This document shows, one piece after another, positions 52,401 to 60,688 of a stretch of 64,000 nt of DNA. The notes below the pieces were generated by a model that made no database searches, was not told where the DNA came from, and saw nothing but the letters and a program-made list of their open reading frames with translations. Numbering within the stretch: position 1 is the stretch's first letter; each line of letters starts with the position of its first letter. Position numbers and translations under genes: made by a program. Source of the DNA: 9FT-COMBO-48-23 sp964400675 (lineage in GTDB: Bacteria; Chloroflexota; Dehalococcoidia; GIF9; UBA5629); the NCBI GenBank assembly GCA_964400675.1, contig CAYNVO010000008.1:69132-133131 (forward strand), in the 5' to 3' direction.

Positions 52401-53828
52401 CTAAGATGGGCGACTTCGCCGCGAGTATCGCTGCTGGGTCTTGGTTCCATGAGAACGCGGGGCTTTTATATCACCCCGATAATCAGGGGCATTTATATTT
52501 AAGACAAGGCTGAGGCTGGGGTCAACCATCCGGGAGCTGATTCGTCTCTCAATCTCATCCAGCGAAAGACAGGTGGTAATCACCGTGGCTAACCTGGCAT
52601 TATAGCGATAATTTATTAACTGATAAAGCTTCTCCTGAGCCCAGGGCGTGGCTGCCTGCTCCCCAAAGTCATCGAGAATAAGCACCGGAGCCTTTTTAAT
52701 TCTCTCAAAAAGCTCATCATAGGAAACTCTGCTCTCCGGGTTAAAAGTAGAGCGCAGATAATCGAGCAGGTCTGTAACCACGATGAACAAAACTGATTTG
52801 CCTTCCCTGCGTAGATGATTGGCGATAGCGGCTGCCAGATGTGTTTTGCCACAACCATTTACACCCATGAAAACCAGCCAGCCTTCCGGAGATTTGGCAA
52901 AATTGACGGCATTGCGGTGGGCTTGCTCCAGGCTCTGGCGCTCCTCAGGGGCTAGATTCAGCGATTTGTAATCGAAATTGCTGAAGGTCTTTTTGCATAA
53001 TGCCTCTAAATCTATGCTGCTTAGGTGCTCCAAAGTCAACGCCGATTTCCCCTGGATTACGCATATATTGCATAGCTCAGAATCAGTCAGGTGTCCCCGT
53101 AAACTATCATCAAACTCTTCAACCGGCACATCGGTAGTGATAACTGTAGGCAGGTTGAGATTAAAACGGTAGTCGAGCAAATGCTCCAATTTCCCTTTTG
53201 CCCAGAGTGTGGTGGCTGTCATAGTCAAGTCATCCAGAATCAATAGCGGCGCATTTTTCACACGCTCAAACAGCTCGTCATGGGCAACCTCACTACTGGG
53301 GCTAAAAGCACTCCGCAGGTGGTCCAGAAGGTCAGCGACACCTATATAAAAAGCTGGCTGTCCCAGGCTCAGCCGGCAATTGGCAATGGCGCAGGCTAAA
53401 TGTGTTTTCCCGCACCCGCTCGGCCCCACCAGGATTAACCACCCCTTTGGCTCGCTGGCAAAGGCTCTGGCAGCTTCATATGCCCGTGTGAAATTCTGCT
53501 GTACTGCGGCATCATCGTATCTACCGGTCGGCACGAGATTATCGAAGGTCAGACGGGACAGGGCACCGAGATTGCTGTACTGTTGAAGCTGGGCCAGCTT
53601 CTCCTTTTTCAACTCTTGATGGCTGCACTTGCACGGCACAACCCGGCTGAAATCAGGACGCCCTGAATCTGATAAAGGATGTACGAAACCCACTCCTTTA
53701 CATATCGGGCACGTTGAGTCAGTCAAGCTTTCTTCTCCCGGCTCAACGCTGGACCATGTGTCCGTACTTGCCCTTGATGTATTTCTCTCGGTCGTCCTCT
53801 TTTTTAAAATCTCTCCCAGGTTTTCCAT
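52401..53828 (-). CDS. DnaC/IstB-type helicase loader with two tandem AAA+ domains
   Basis: This 475-residue protein carries two DnaC-like ATPase modules. The N-terminal part has a Cys4 zinc region (CPICKGVGF...CKC, about 40-68). Module 1 has GPSGCGKTHLACAIAN (about 133) and Walker B APLLILDDLTM; module 2 has GVNGCGKTHLAAAIANHL (about 318) and APVLILDDFGEQ, then RRISSRM as an arginine-finger-like motif that module 1 lacks (DSLRGHLTD). Bacterial DnaC/DnaI has one such module. It follows dnaB and a DnaD-like gene, supporting a role in loading DnaB. ATG 53828 lies inside the DnaD-like gene (86-base overlap); the start MENLGEILKKR looks like a genuine DnaC N-terminus. Confidence 0.9.
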   Translation of the reverse strand: MENLGEILKKRTTERNTSRASTDTWSSVEPGEESLTDSTCPICKGVGFVHPLSDSGRPDFSRVVPCKCSHQELKKEKLAQLQQYSNLGALSRLTFDNLVPTGRYDDAAVQQNFTRAYEAARAFASEPKGWLILVGPSGCGKTHLACAIANCRLSLGQPAFYIGVADLLDHLRSAFSPSSEVAHDELFERVKNAPLLILDDLTMTATTLWAKGKLEHLLDYRFNLNLPTVITTDVPVEEFDDSLRGHLTDSELCNICVIQGKSALTLEHLSSIDLEALCKKTFSNFDYKSLNLAPEERQSLEQAHRNAVNFAKSPEGWLVFMGVNGCGKTHLAAAIANHLRREGKSVLFIVVTDLLDYLRSTFNPESRVSYDELFERIKKAPVLILDDFGEQAATPWAQEKLYQLINYRYNARLATVITTCLSLDEIERRISSRMVDPSLSLVLNINAPDYRGDIKAPRSHGTKTQQRYSRRSRPS

Positions 53829-54465
53829 CGTCTTTGCCTTCTATAGCCCAACGCTCCAAAATGCGCGCAATATATCTCCAGCTACGCTTATTCAATGCGA
53901 CAGCATCCTTAAAAGCACTCTCAATCCACTCCGCCGGATAAAGTTTCTCCGCATCCTTAAGCTCCTCGGCAATCATGGGCGTAAGCATGCCTACGTTTTG
54001 TTCATAAAGACTGAAAATATTCGGCGGTGGTTCGATTTCCACTTCTTGACCCTTCCGGGGTGCTGACGCCAGCAACGGAATCTCGCCTCGCTGAATTTTA
54101 TTAATCGCTTCCCTGGCAGTCTCATTGTTTATGAAATAGGCATCTTCAGTCTGTCCGTCTCTATCAATCCTCAGGTGTAGCATAGTGCCATGTTGCACAG
54201 CCTGATCCACCGCTTTACTAATTATTTCGCCTTTAGGCCTTGCTCCCCCCTCTATACCACCTATGAATATTGGGTCAGACATAAGCTCGTTATAGGTTAC
54301 AAACTGAGGATAACCACGACGACGGCTGAGCAGCCAGATAACATGCAATATCGTCTTAAGCTCGGCGATGTCATCAATCTGTGGCATTGCCTCAGTAAAA
54401 AACAAATTAGGTATCGGGGTAACTTCAGCTCTTTCTGGAAAACCAGCAAACTCTTTCCTCGTCAC
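53743..54465 (-). CDS. DnaD-like replication initiation/primosome protein
   Basis: This 240-residue protein has an N-terminal winged-helix-like region and a C-terminal DnaD/DnaB_2 domain: IFSLYEQNVGMLTPMIAEEL and the YIARILERW motif (about 200), which binds DNA in DnaD proteins. It lies between dnaB and the DnaC-like loader, with a 20-base gap from dnaB. It probably helps remodel DNA and load the helicase. The tail YIKGKYGHMVQR is conserved in appearance. Confidence 0.88.
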   Translation of the reverse strand: MTRKEFAGFPERAEVTPIPNLFFTEAMPQIDDIAELKTILHVIWLLSRRRGYPQFVTYNELMSDPIFIGGIEGGARPKGEIISKAVDQAVQHGTMLHLRIDRDGQTEDAYFINNETAREAINKIQRGEIPLLASAPRKGQEVEIEPPPNIFSLYEQNVGMLTPMIAEELKDAEKLYPAEWIESAFKDAVALNKRSWRYIARILERWAIEGKDDGKPGRDFKKEDDREKYIKGKYGHMVQR

Positions 54466-54485
54466 GTTTTCGTCTCCAGCAATCC

Positions 54486-55856
54486 TTAAGCCGCGCTGAA
54501 CTCAGCCTCTAAATCTTCGAATTTGGCTGTCTTAGCTACAAATCGTAATTTTCTTTCACCGGTAGGCCCGTTACGATGCTTGGCTACAATGATATCGGCA
54601 ATACCTCTTGGATAGGGCTCGGTCTCTATATCATGATCTTTTTTCCAATCATCTTCATTGACATACATTTCATCTCGGGAGATAAAGAGGACCACGTCAG
54701 CATCTTGCTCGATACTGCCGCTATCCCTCAGGTCGGAGAGCTGCGGTTTGTGTGAAGACCGCCATTCTATAGCTCGGCTAAGCTGTGATATAGCCAGCAC
54801 CGGCGCATTTATCTCACGAGCCAGCGCCTTCAAGGAGCGCGTTATCTCACTTAGCTCCTGCACCCGACTCTCACTTCTAGCCGTTCCCTGTATCAGTTGT
54901 AGATAATCGACGATAACCAGATCGACAGTGCGCTCGCGATAAAGCCGTTGCGCCTTGCCTCTCATTTCCACCACTCGTAGTTGAGGTGAGTCATCAATAT
55001 AGATAGGCGCTTCAGAAAGTATGCCGCTAGCATCCATAATCCTTCTCTCTTCTTTTTCTGTATATGTCCCCAAACGAACATTCCTGGAATCCACATTCGC
55101 CTCATTAGATAGAAGGCGCTGGACAACCGACTGTCGCGACATCTCCAGGCTGAATAGAGCCACACAGGCTTTCTGGTTAACAGCCGTGTTTCTGGCGATA
55201 TTTAGAGCCAGGCTGGTCTTACCCACGCTTGGCCTGGCACCCATAATAATCAGGTCGGAACGCTGCAACCCCCCCAATATGTCATCTATGGCGACGAAGC
55301 TGGTAAGAATATGTGGAATTTCCTCTCCCGCAGTCTGGTCCTCCCCGGTTTCCTCGAAATATTGACCGAGAATCTGGCGAATGGGCACAAAATCCTGACG
55401 ACTTTGCCGCTGCCTTACCTTAAACAGTATATCCTCCGCTCTGCTGAGAGCAACATCAACTTCGGCGTCATTTTCATAGCCGAGAGCAGTAATCTGGCTG
55501 CCGGCACTTATAAGTCGCCGCATTACAGCCGTTCTTGACACAATCTGTGCAAAATGCTCAACATGCAGAGACGTAGGTACGATAGACACCAGATGGCTTA
55601 AATAAGCGGCCCCACCAGCCTCCTCTAGCCTGCCTTTCTGGGCTAATTCATGGGCTACAGTTATCTGATTTATACCCTCATTACGCTGGTAAAGGCTGAA
55701 GCAGGCATCGTAAATCCACTGATTTTCCGGCGAAAAAAAGTCCTCCGGCTTGAGAAAAATAGCCACTTTGAATATGCCTTCGCTATCAATAAGCAGTGAG
55801 CCGAGCACCGCTTTTTCGGCTTCAATATCATGCGGAGGTAGATTGTCGCTAATCAC
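54486..55856 (-). CDS. dnaB: Replicative DNA helicase DnaB
   Basis: This 456-residue RecA-fold hexameric helicase has the N-terminal primase-binding domain (PHDIEAEKAVLGSLLID) and the C-terminal motor: Walker A GARPSVGKTSLALNIA (about 206), Walker B VDLVIVDYLQLI, and AISQLSRAIEWR, LSDLRDSGSIEQDADVVLFI. No intein is present. It overlaps rplI by 8 bases. Confidence 0.96.
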   Translation of the reverse strand: MISDNLPPHDIEAEKAVLGSLLIDSEGIFKVAIFLKPEDFFSPENQWIYDACFSLYQRNEGINQITVAHELAQKGRLEEAGGAAYLSHLVSIVPTSLHVEHFAQIVSRTAVMRRLISAGSQITALGYENDAEVDVALSRAEDILFKVRQRQSRQDFVPIRQILGQYFEETGEDQTAGEEIPHILTSFVAIDDILGGLQRSDLIIMGARPSVGKTSLALNIARNTAVNQKACVALFSLEMSRQSVVQRLLSNEANVDSRNVRLGTYTEKEERRIMDASGILSEAPIYIDDSPQLRVVEMRGKAQRLYRERTVDLVIVDYLQLIQGTARSESRVQELSEITRSLKALAREINAPVLAISQLSRAIEWRSSHKPQLSDLRDSGSIEQDADVVLFISRDEMYVNEDDWKKDHDIETEPYPRGIADIIVAKHRNGPTGERKLRFVAKTAKFEDLEAEFSAA

Positions 55857-56307
55857 TTTGAGTCATCTCTTCCTCAATTATTACTTTGACTTTAGCCACA
55901 GACCCTGAGCCTAAGTTAATTCCCACATCGTAGCTACCGACATGGTGCATAGGCTCCTCCATCTCGACTCTTTTCTTGTCAATCTCAAAACCAGCCAGCT
56001 TAGAAAGTTCATCAGCTATATGTGCACTGGTAATAGCGCCGTGAAGGCGACCTTTGGCACCAGCTTTAGCCTTAAAAAGCAGCTCTTTACCCTCCAGCTC
56101 TTGAGCTATCCTGCCTAGCTCATCAAGCTGGCGAGCCTGACGCTCTGCTTTCTCATCATATAGCGCTTTAGCTGTTTTTTCAGCAGATGGTGTAGCTGGT
56201 AAAGCCAGGCCTTTAGGTAAAAGAAAATTTCTAGCATAACCATCTGCAACCTCTTTTATCTCCCCCCTTTTGCCCTTGGGTGCATCTTTCAGAAAAATAA
56301 CCTTCAT
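55849..56307 (-). CDS. rplI: 50S ribosomal protein L9
   Basis: This 152-residue protein begins MKVIFLKDAPKGKRGEIKEVADGYARNFLLPKGLA, the L9 rRNA-binding domain, followed by a helix and the C-terminal domain (LHGAITSAHIADELSKL). Its position before dnaB is conserved in bacteria, although the rpsF-ssb-rpsR part of that operon is 30 kb away. A TATAGA-like promoter may lie just upstream on the minus strand. Confidence 0.96.
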   Translation of the reverse strand: MKVIFLKDAPKGKRGEIKEVADGYARNFLLPKGLALPATPSAEKTAKALYDEKAERQARQLDELGRIAQELEGKELLFKAKAGAKGRLHGAITSAHIADELSKLAGFEIDKKRVEMEEPMHHVGSYDVGINLGSGSVAKVKVIIEEEMTQSD

Positions 56308-56513
56308 TCTACCCCCTATCTATAATCTTATGACTCGTACAATAAGCTACCAAACCACTAAAAAGCACGGGTGACATTTATATTTTATAATTTCTACCTG
56401 AATCTTGCCTAGCAGCAGCAACGGTGTTTTAACCAATAATTTCCAAAAAAATTTCTCTAGTTCAATAACCATCTTTTGCAGAGCGAGACTTGAAAATACG
56501 TCTTTTAATATGC

Positions 56514-57722
56514 CTACCCTGAGAATTCATCCTTAGCTCTGGCCAGGGCTTGAGGCTCGCTCAGAAGGTCAACAACCGTCATAGCCAGAGCTTTAGCTGC
56601 ATTTAACAGACCCTCATGTCCTGACTCAGATGCGGCAGCCAGGACAAAATCTGACGAATGCAACAGCACGTCGGGTGAAACTATGGCAACTGAAGGGTGA
56701 ATAGCAGGTACGACCTGGCTAACATTACCCATATCGGTACTACCGAAACCAAAGCGAGATTCAAAAGGTTCTACCTTGCAGCCTAAAGATTCTAGATTCT
56801 GGGCAAATAGCTTAGCCATGACCATGCTGTTTTTCATCGGGGCATACACTGTCTCTCCCCACCTGTAGTCCAATCTGGCGCCGGTAGCTACTGATGCGCC
56901 TTCAAAGCATTTTAAAACCTTTTGCTTTAACTCTTCAAGGTAGGTATTATCCGTAGCCCGAACCAGGAATGTAGCTGCGGAGTATGCCGGCACTACATTA
57001 GCCGCCTCGCCACCATGTGTGATAATGCCATGAATTCGAGCCCTATCCTTAATATGCTGACGGAGTGAATTAAGAGCGTTAAATGCCAGAATCATAGCTT
57101 CGAGGGCATTTATTCCCCGCTCAGGATAAGCAGCAGCATGAACTGCCTTGCCGAAATATTGAACGTCCAGCCCTATACAGGCTAGCGCTTCTGTAGTCGC
57201 TGCATTCCTTATCCCCGGATGCACCATCATAGCCGCATCAACACCATCGAAAACGCCGGCCTCTAACATTAACACCTTGCCACCAAAAAACTCCTCAGCG
57301 GGTGTACCGAAAACAACAACCGTACCGCCACAATTATCAACAACACACCTGCTAGCTACAGCAGCCCCCACTGCTGAGGCAGCTATTATGTTGTGCCCAC
57401 AAGCATGACCAATCTCAGGCAAAGCATCATACTCAGCAATCAGGGCAATTACAGGTTTATTAATACCATAAGATGCCTTGAAAGCAGTAGGCAACCCACC
57501 AATCCCGCTTTCTACCTGAAAACCGCCTTTTGCCAGGTAACCGGTTAACCACTTTGACGCCTTCTCCTCTTTGAACGCTAGCTCCGGATTGGCATGAATC
57601 TTGAGGCTCAATTCTATAAGTTTCTTACGTTGTCGCTCTAACTGCTTGTTTACCTCTGCCTTCAATTCCGCCTTAGTCAAAATCTTGCTAGCCATTCTTG
57701 AATTTGCCCCCACAGAAGCCAT
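56514..57722 (-). CDS. M20-family amidohydrolase / peptidase
   Basis: This 402-residue metal-dependent hydrolase of the M20D type shows NPELAFKEEKASKWL, ALIAEYDALPEIGHACGHNIIAASAVGAA (metal site, about 94-120), FGTPAEEFFGGKVLML (catalytic Glu) and a dimerisation domain. This group includes aminobenzoyl-glutamate and amino-acyl hydrolases; the substrate is not known. ATG 57722 has a GGAG site; the in-frame ATG at 57695 is an alternative. The 206-base gap to rplI has no recognised gene. Confidence 0.9.
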   Translation of the reverse strand: MASVGANSRMASKILTKAELKAEVNKQLERQRKKLIELSLKIHANPELAFKEEKASKWLTGYLAKGGFQVESGIGGLPTAFKASYGINKPVIALIAEYDALPEIGHACGHNIIAASAVGAAVASRCVVDNCGGTVVVFGTPAEEFFGGKVLMLEAGVFDGVDAAMMVHPGIRNAATTEALACIGLDVQYFGKAVHAAAYPERGINALEAMILAFNALNSLRQHIKDRARIHGIITHGGEAANVVPAYSAATFLVRATDNTYLEELKQKVLKCFEGASVATGARLDYRWGETVYAPMKNSMVMAKLFAQNLESLGCKVEPFESRFGFGSTDMGNVSQVVPAIHPSVAIVSPDVLLHSSDFVLAAASESGHEGLLNAAKALAMTVVDLLSEPQALARAKDEFSG

Positions 57723-57798
57723 TATACTCCAAGAACTCGGTACATTCTACCGACGTTCGCTCGATTAAAAGCCGTCCTGCGTCGATAATTACATTAGC

Positions 57799-57827
57799 TT
57801 GACTTTAAAAATATCTCAACTTATAAT
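57799..57827 (+). promoter_or_regulatory. Sigma-70 promoter of the yceD-rpmF cluster
   Basis: TTGACT (57799-57804), a 17-base spacer and a perfect TATAAT (57822-57827) lie 30 bases before the ATG at 57858. It is the best consensus promoter in the window and would drive yceD, rpmF and perhaps the following genes. Confidence 0.72.
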
Positions 57828-57857
57828 GAACCAGATTCGTAAATTTAAATAGATAAA

Positions 57858-58367
57858 ATGCAAATCAACGTTGCTCAGTTAATGAAGGAGCCAATAGGCT
57901 CAAAACATAGCTACCACATGGACGAGAACATAGGTGCTAATGACATAAATTCAGCTAAAGGCGATGTGACCCTTACGCGCACTAAAAGCGGCATCATTGT
58001 TAAATGTGAGATGACAGCCTCAGTAACAGAATTTTGCAGTCGGTGCCTGAAACAGATTGATTGTGAGGTAAGCTACAACTTTGAAGAGGAATCTCTTCCC
58101 AGCGCGGCACTATCCGAAGGCTTGTCTTCATCCGGTCAGATTGATAATCTCACTATCGATGAGAGCCAGATACTGGACTTGAGTGAAGCCATACAACAAT
58201 ATGCCTTATTGACCATACCTGCCAAGCCGCTTTGCCGTCCGGATTGTGCTGGAATTTGCCCATCCTGCGGGCAAGACCTGAACAAACATCCCTGCAAGTG
58301 TCCGTCTCGCACCGCTGACCGGCGCTGGTCAAGACTAATCAGCTTGGGGAAGGAGAGTAAAACCTAA
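57858..58367 (+). CDS. yceD: YceD/DUF177 family protein
   Basis: This 169-residue protein has the DUF177 pattern: CEMTASVTEFCSRCLKQIDCEVSYNF in the middle and a C-terminal RPDCAGICPSCGQDLNKHPC Cys-rich motif. YceD-like proteins precede rpmF in most bacteria and in plants help 23S rRNA accumulation. Here rpmF begins at the base after its stop codon. Confidence 0.9.
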   Translation: MQINVAQLMKEPIGSKHSYHMDENIGANDINSAKGDVTLTRTKSGIIVKCEMTASVTEFCSRCLKQIDCEVSYNFEEESLPSAALSEGLSSSGQIDNLTIDESQILDLSEAIQQYALLTIPAKPLCRPDCAGICPSCGQDLNKHPCKCPSRTADRRWSRLISLGKESKT

Positions 58368-58565
58368 ATGGCGTTACCAAAGAGAAAATATGCCAAATCG
58401 CGGCAGGGGAAAAGGCGCAGTCACCTGGCTCTGAGCATTCCCAAACTGGTTGATTGCCCTCAATGTCACACTCCCAAACTACCTCATCATGTCTGTCCTA
58501 CCTGCGGTACCTATGCAGGAAGGGAAGTGGTTGAGATTAAGACCCCGAAGAAAAAACCCAGCTAG
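58368..58565 (+). CDS. rpmF: 50S ribosomal protein L32
   Basis: This 65-residue protein begins MALPKRKYAKSRQGKRRSH and has the zinc ribbon CPQCHTPKLPHHVCPTCGTYAGREV. It is the Zn (C+) form. In most bacteria rpmF is followed by plsX, fabH, fabD, fabG and acpP; here only fabD-like and ACP-like genes follow. Confidence 0.96.
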   Translation: MALPKRKYAKSRQGKRRSHLALSIPKLVDCPQCHTPKLPHHVCPTCGTYAGREVVEIKTPKKKPS

Positions 58566-58670
58566 TGAGGGCTGGATTTAGAGACATGACCATCACTGAA
58601 AACCGTGGCATAAGTGAAATTTAGAAATTATAATTGACCTATCGGTGAGATTGAACGACAAGGAGGAGAT

Positions 58671-59615
58671 ATGGTAGAAGCAATAAAAGTCGCTTATGTT
58701 TTCCCCGGACAGGAATCCCACTCTGTAGGCATGGGGTTAGACCTTTACGTACACTATACTTCAGCCCGAGAAGTTTTCGACGAAGTTGATAAAACTCTGG
58801 GCTTCTCGCTATCGCGCCTATGCTTTGAAGGCCCCCAGGAGGACCTGAAGCAGACCGCCAATGTTCAACCGGCAGTATTAGCCACAAGCGTCGCCTGTCT
58901 GAGAGCAGCCCTGGAGGTTAGCAACAACGGCTTGCCAGCACCCACCTTCGTTGCTGGTCACGACGTGGGCATTTACGCAGCTCTGGTAGCTGCCAGCGTC
59001 CTCAGTTTGTCTGATGCCGCACGCCTGATTCGTGAGAGAGGGCGATTAATGAACGAAGCTGGACAAAGAGCAGGCGGTGGGATGGTGTCTATGGGCGGTT
59101 TAGAGTTGGAGGTATTCAAGAGCATCTGCTTCTCAACCGGTGTCGAGATTGCTTATATCGATGCTCCAGACCAGATAACCATCAGCGGCCCTCAGGAAAA
59201 CCTGACCAAAGCCAAGAGACTGGCGCAGATAAAGGGGGCTCGCCGCATTATCCCGTTGAGAGTAAGCGGACCTTTCAATTCCATATTGATGGAGCCTGCC
59301 ATAGAAAGGCTGAGAAATACCATCTCTGAGTTTACCTTTAACAAACCATCAGTACCGGTTGTGGCTAATGTTACCGCCCAACCGCTTACCGACCTAGAAG
59401 CCATAAAGGAGGAGCTGGTTAGCCAGATTGTCCGCCCTGTTCAATGGCAGCAATCTATTGAAGGTATGATCTCCCGAGGTGTAACCACCTTCTTTGAGAT
59501 GGGGCCCGGTGAGGCGCTGTCCAAGTTGATTAAGCGAATTAGCCCCGGAGCACAAGCTTTTAACATCAGCAACGCTCAAACCGTCAGCGAAATAACAAAA
59601 TGGCGCAGAGGATAG
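58671..59615 (+). CDS. FabD-like protein lacking the catalytic Ser and His (pseudo-enzyme)
   Basis: This 314-residue protein aligns over its full length with malonyl-CoA:ACP transacylase FabD: FPGQESHSVGMGLDL at the start, QPAVLATSVA, the VAGHDVGIYAALVAASVLSLSDAARLIRERGRLM region in pieces, ISGPQENL and EMGPGEALSKLIKRI. But the nucleophile motif GHSLGEY is GHDVGIY (Asp98 for Ser, Ile101 for Glu), the catalytic His motif PFHS is PFNS (Asn203), and the oxyanion GQGSQ is GQESHS. The codons are GAC and AAT, so single-base errors from Ser to Asp are excluded. Arg in RERGRLM is kept. It cannot be an ordinary transacylase. The ATG has AAGGAGGAG. What it does is unknown. Confidence 0.85.
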   Translation: MVEAIKVAYVFPGQESHSVGMGLDLYVHYTSAREVFDEVDKTLGFSLSRLCFEGPQEDLKQTANVQPAVLATSVACLRAALEVSNNGLPAPTFVAGHDVGIYAALVAASVLSLSDAARLIRERGRLMNEAGQRAGGGMVSMGGLELEVFKSICFSTGVEIAYIDAPDQITISGPQENLTKAKRLAQIKGARRIIPLRVSGPFNSILMEPAIERLRNTISEFTFNKPSVPVVANVTAQPLTDLEAIKEELVSQIVRPVQWQQSIEGMISRGVTTFFEMGPGEALSKLIKRISPGAQAFNISNAQTVSEITKWRRG

Positions 59616-59685
59616 TTGCCCGCACGCCAGACCATAGACGTGGCGGCTGCGCGTAATCAGCCTGGTCGAATCTGGTTGAGCCAAG

Positions 59686-59829
59686 ATGCTGAAGCATAGC
59701 TTTTCCACCCAAACTACTGCCATCTGCAGCCATTGCGGCAAGGAACCCATCCTCATTTCAAAGTCCTTTGGCTTATGTCTTCATTGCATAAGCCATGACT
59801 TCAAAAGTTACAGCCCGTGCACTTATTGA
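59686..59829 (+). CDS. Small zinc-ribbon-like ORF, 47 residues
   Basis: The ORF from ATG 59686 to TGA 59827-59829 encodes a peptide with ICSHCGKEPILISKSFGLCLHC: two CxxC pairs 15 residues apart, followed by ISHDF. This resembles the N-terminal Cys ribbon of some radical-SAM (AmmeMemoRadiSam-like) proteins, so it may be a remnant of such a gene, or a free small zinc protein. No clear ribosome site precedes it. It lies between the fabD-like gene and nusB. The Cys spacing is the only strong evidence. Confidence 0.45.
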   Translation: MLKHSFSTQTTAICSHCGKEPILISKSFGLCLHCISHDFKSYSPCTY

Positions 59830-59842
59830 GGAACGAAGCAGA

Positions 59843-60295
59843 ATGACCGGATTTAGGCGGCAGGCAAGGACTATTGCCTTGCAGACACTTTACGAGCTCG
59901 ATTGTTCGACTCACAAGCCAGAGGATATTTTGGCTCGCTTACTAGCGGAAAAAGCCCTGCCTGATGAAGCAGTCGATTTCACCGGGAGCCTGGTTAGCGG
60001 TGTTCTGCAGCACAAAGAAAATATAGATGACTTAATCCGAAGGTTCGCTCCCGCCTTTCCCGTCAATCAAATAGCCCCTATAGACAGAAATATTCTCCGC
60101 CTTGCCATTTTTGAGATTTTATTCGATAATAGAGTTCCAATGAAAGCGGCTATTAACGAAGCTGTTGAGTTGGCTAAGAGCTTTGGTGGTGATACGTCTC
60201 AGAAATTTGTCAACGGGGTTTTGGGTTCAGTAGTCACTACCTGTATACAGCAAGGAAAACAAAAAAAGGCGACTAAGAAAACTGAACAAGCCTGA
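59843..60295 (+). CDS. nusB: Transcription antitermination factor NusB
   Basis: This 150-residue protein has the NusB start RRQARTIALQTLYELDC and the FAPAFPVNQIAPIDRNILRLAIFEILF and AINEAVELAKSFGGDTSQKFVNGVLG segments. It acts with NusE at boxA in rRNA transcription. I start at ATG 59843 (GAGGA 10 bases upstream), where NusB proteins normally begin; an upstream ATG at 59795 overlaps the small zinc ORF and lacks a ribosome site. Confidence 0.93.
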   Translation: MTGFRRQARTIALQTLYELDCSTHKPEDILARLLAEKALPDEAVDFTGSLVSGVLQHKENIDDLIRRFAPAFPVNQIAPIDRNILRLAIFEILFDNRVPMKAAINEAVELAKSFGGDTSQKFVNGVLGSVVTTCIQQGKQKKATKKTEQA

Positions 60296-60312
60296 ATGTC
60301 AAGAGGAAAAGA

Positions 60313-60570
60313 ATGGCACTCATTTCGGAAAAGCTTAAGAAAATAATTTCAGAGCAACTCGGCGTTGACGAGGAATCAATAGTGCCTTCGGCATCATTTG
60401 TCGACGACCTCAATATTGATCCCCCTGATTTGGCGGAGCTTATCACAGCGATAGAGCAGGAATTCAGCACGCCAAAACGCAAGCTGGAAATCGCCGATGA
60501 TGATACCGATAAAATCGTCACCGTTCAGGACCTCATCGACTGCCTCCACGACTACGGCATAGAAGACTAA
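60313..60570 (+). CDS. Acyl-carrier-protein-like protein without the phosphopantetheine serine
   Basis: This 85-residue acidic four-helix protein matches ACP in length and pattern: EKLKKIISEQLGVDEESIVPSASFVDDL, then AELITAIEQEFS and the TVQDLIDCL helix. The attachment motif DSL is replaced by DPP (Asp36-Pro37-Pro38, codons GAT CCC CCT), so there is no Ser to receive 4'-phosphopantetheine. There is a 9-residue acidic insert (KLEIADDDTDK) in the usual helix III region, within normal range. Followed after 118 bases by a PurL-like gene. It lies in one cluster with a FabD-like protein that has lost its own catalytic Ser. Its role is unknown. Confidence 0.88.
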   Translation: MALISEKLKKIISEQLGVDEESIVPSASFVDDLNIDPPDLAELITAIEQEFSTPKRKLEIADDDTDKIVTVQDLIDCLHDYGIED

Positions 60571-60688
60571 GCCCCTCCTGGCCTGTGCGCCAGTACTTCT
60601 CCAAATGCTTATGGGACTAACTTAACAAGTGGTATAATTGTTGGGGGCAGGTCAACCAAAAAAAATTGACATCAATGAGAGGTAAGAA

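Noticed and set aside
53624..53726. TTG 53726 as the start of the DnaC-like gene, to avoid overlap.
   Set aside because: The longer form has a typical DnaC N-terminus and the DnaD-like end also looks genuine; overlap is accepted.
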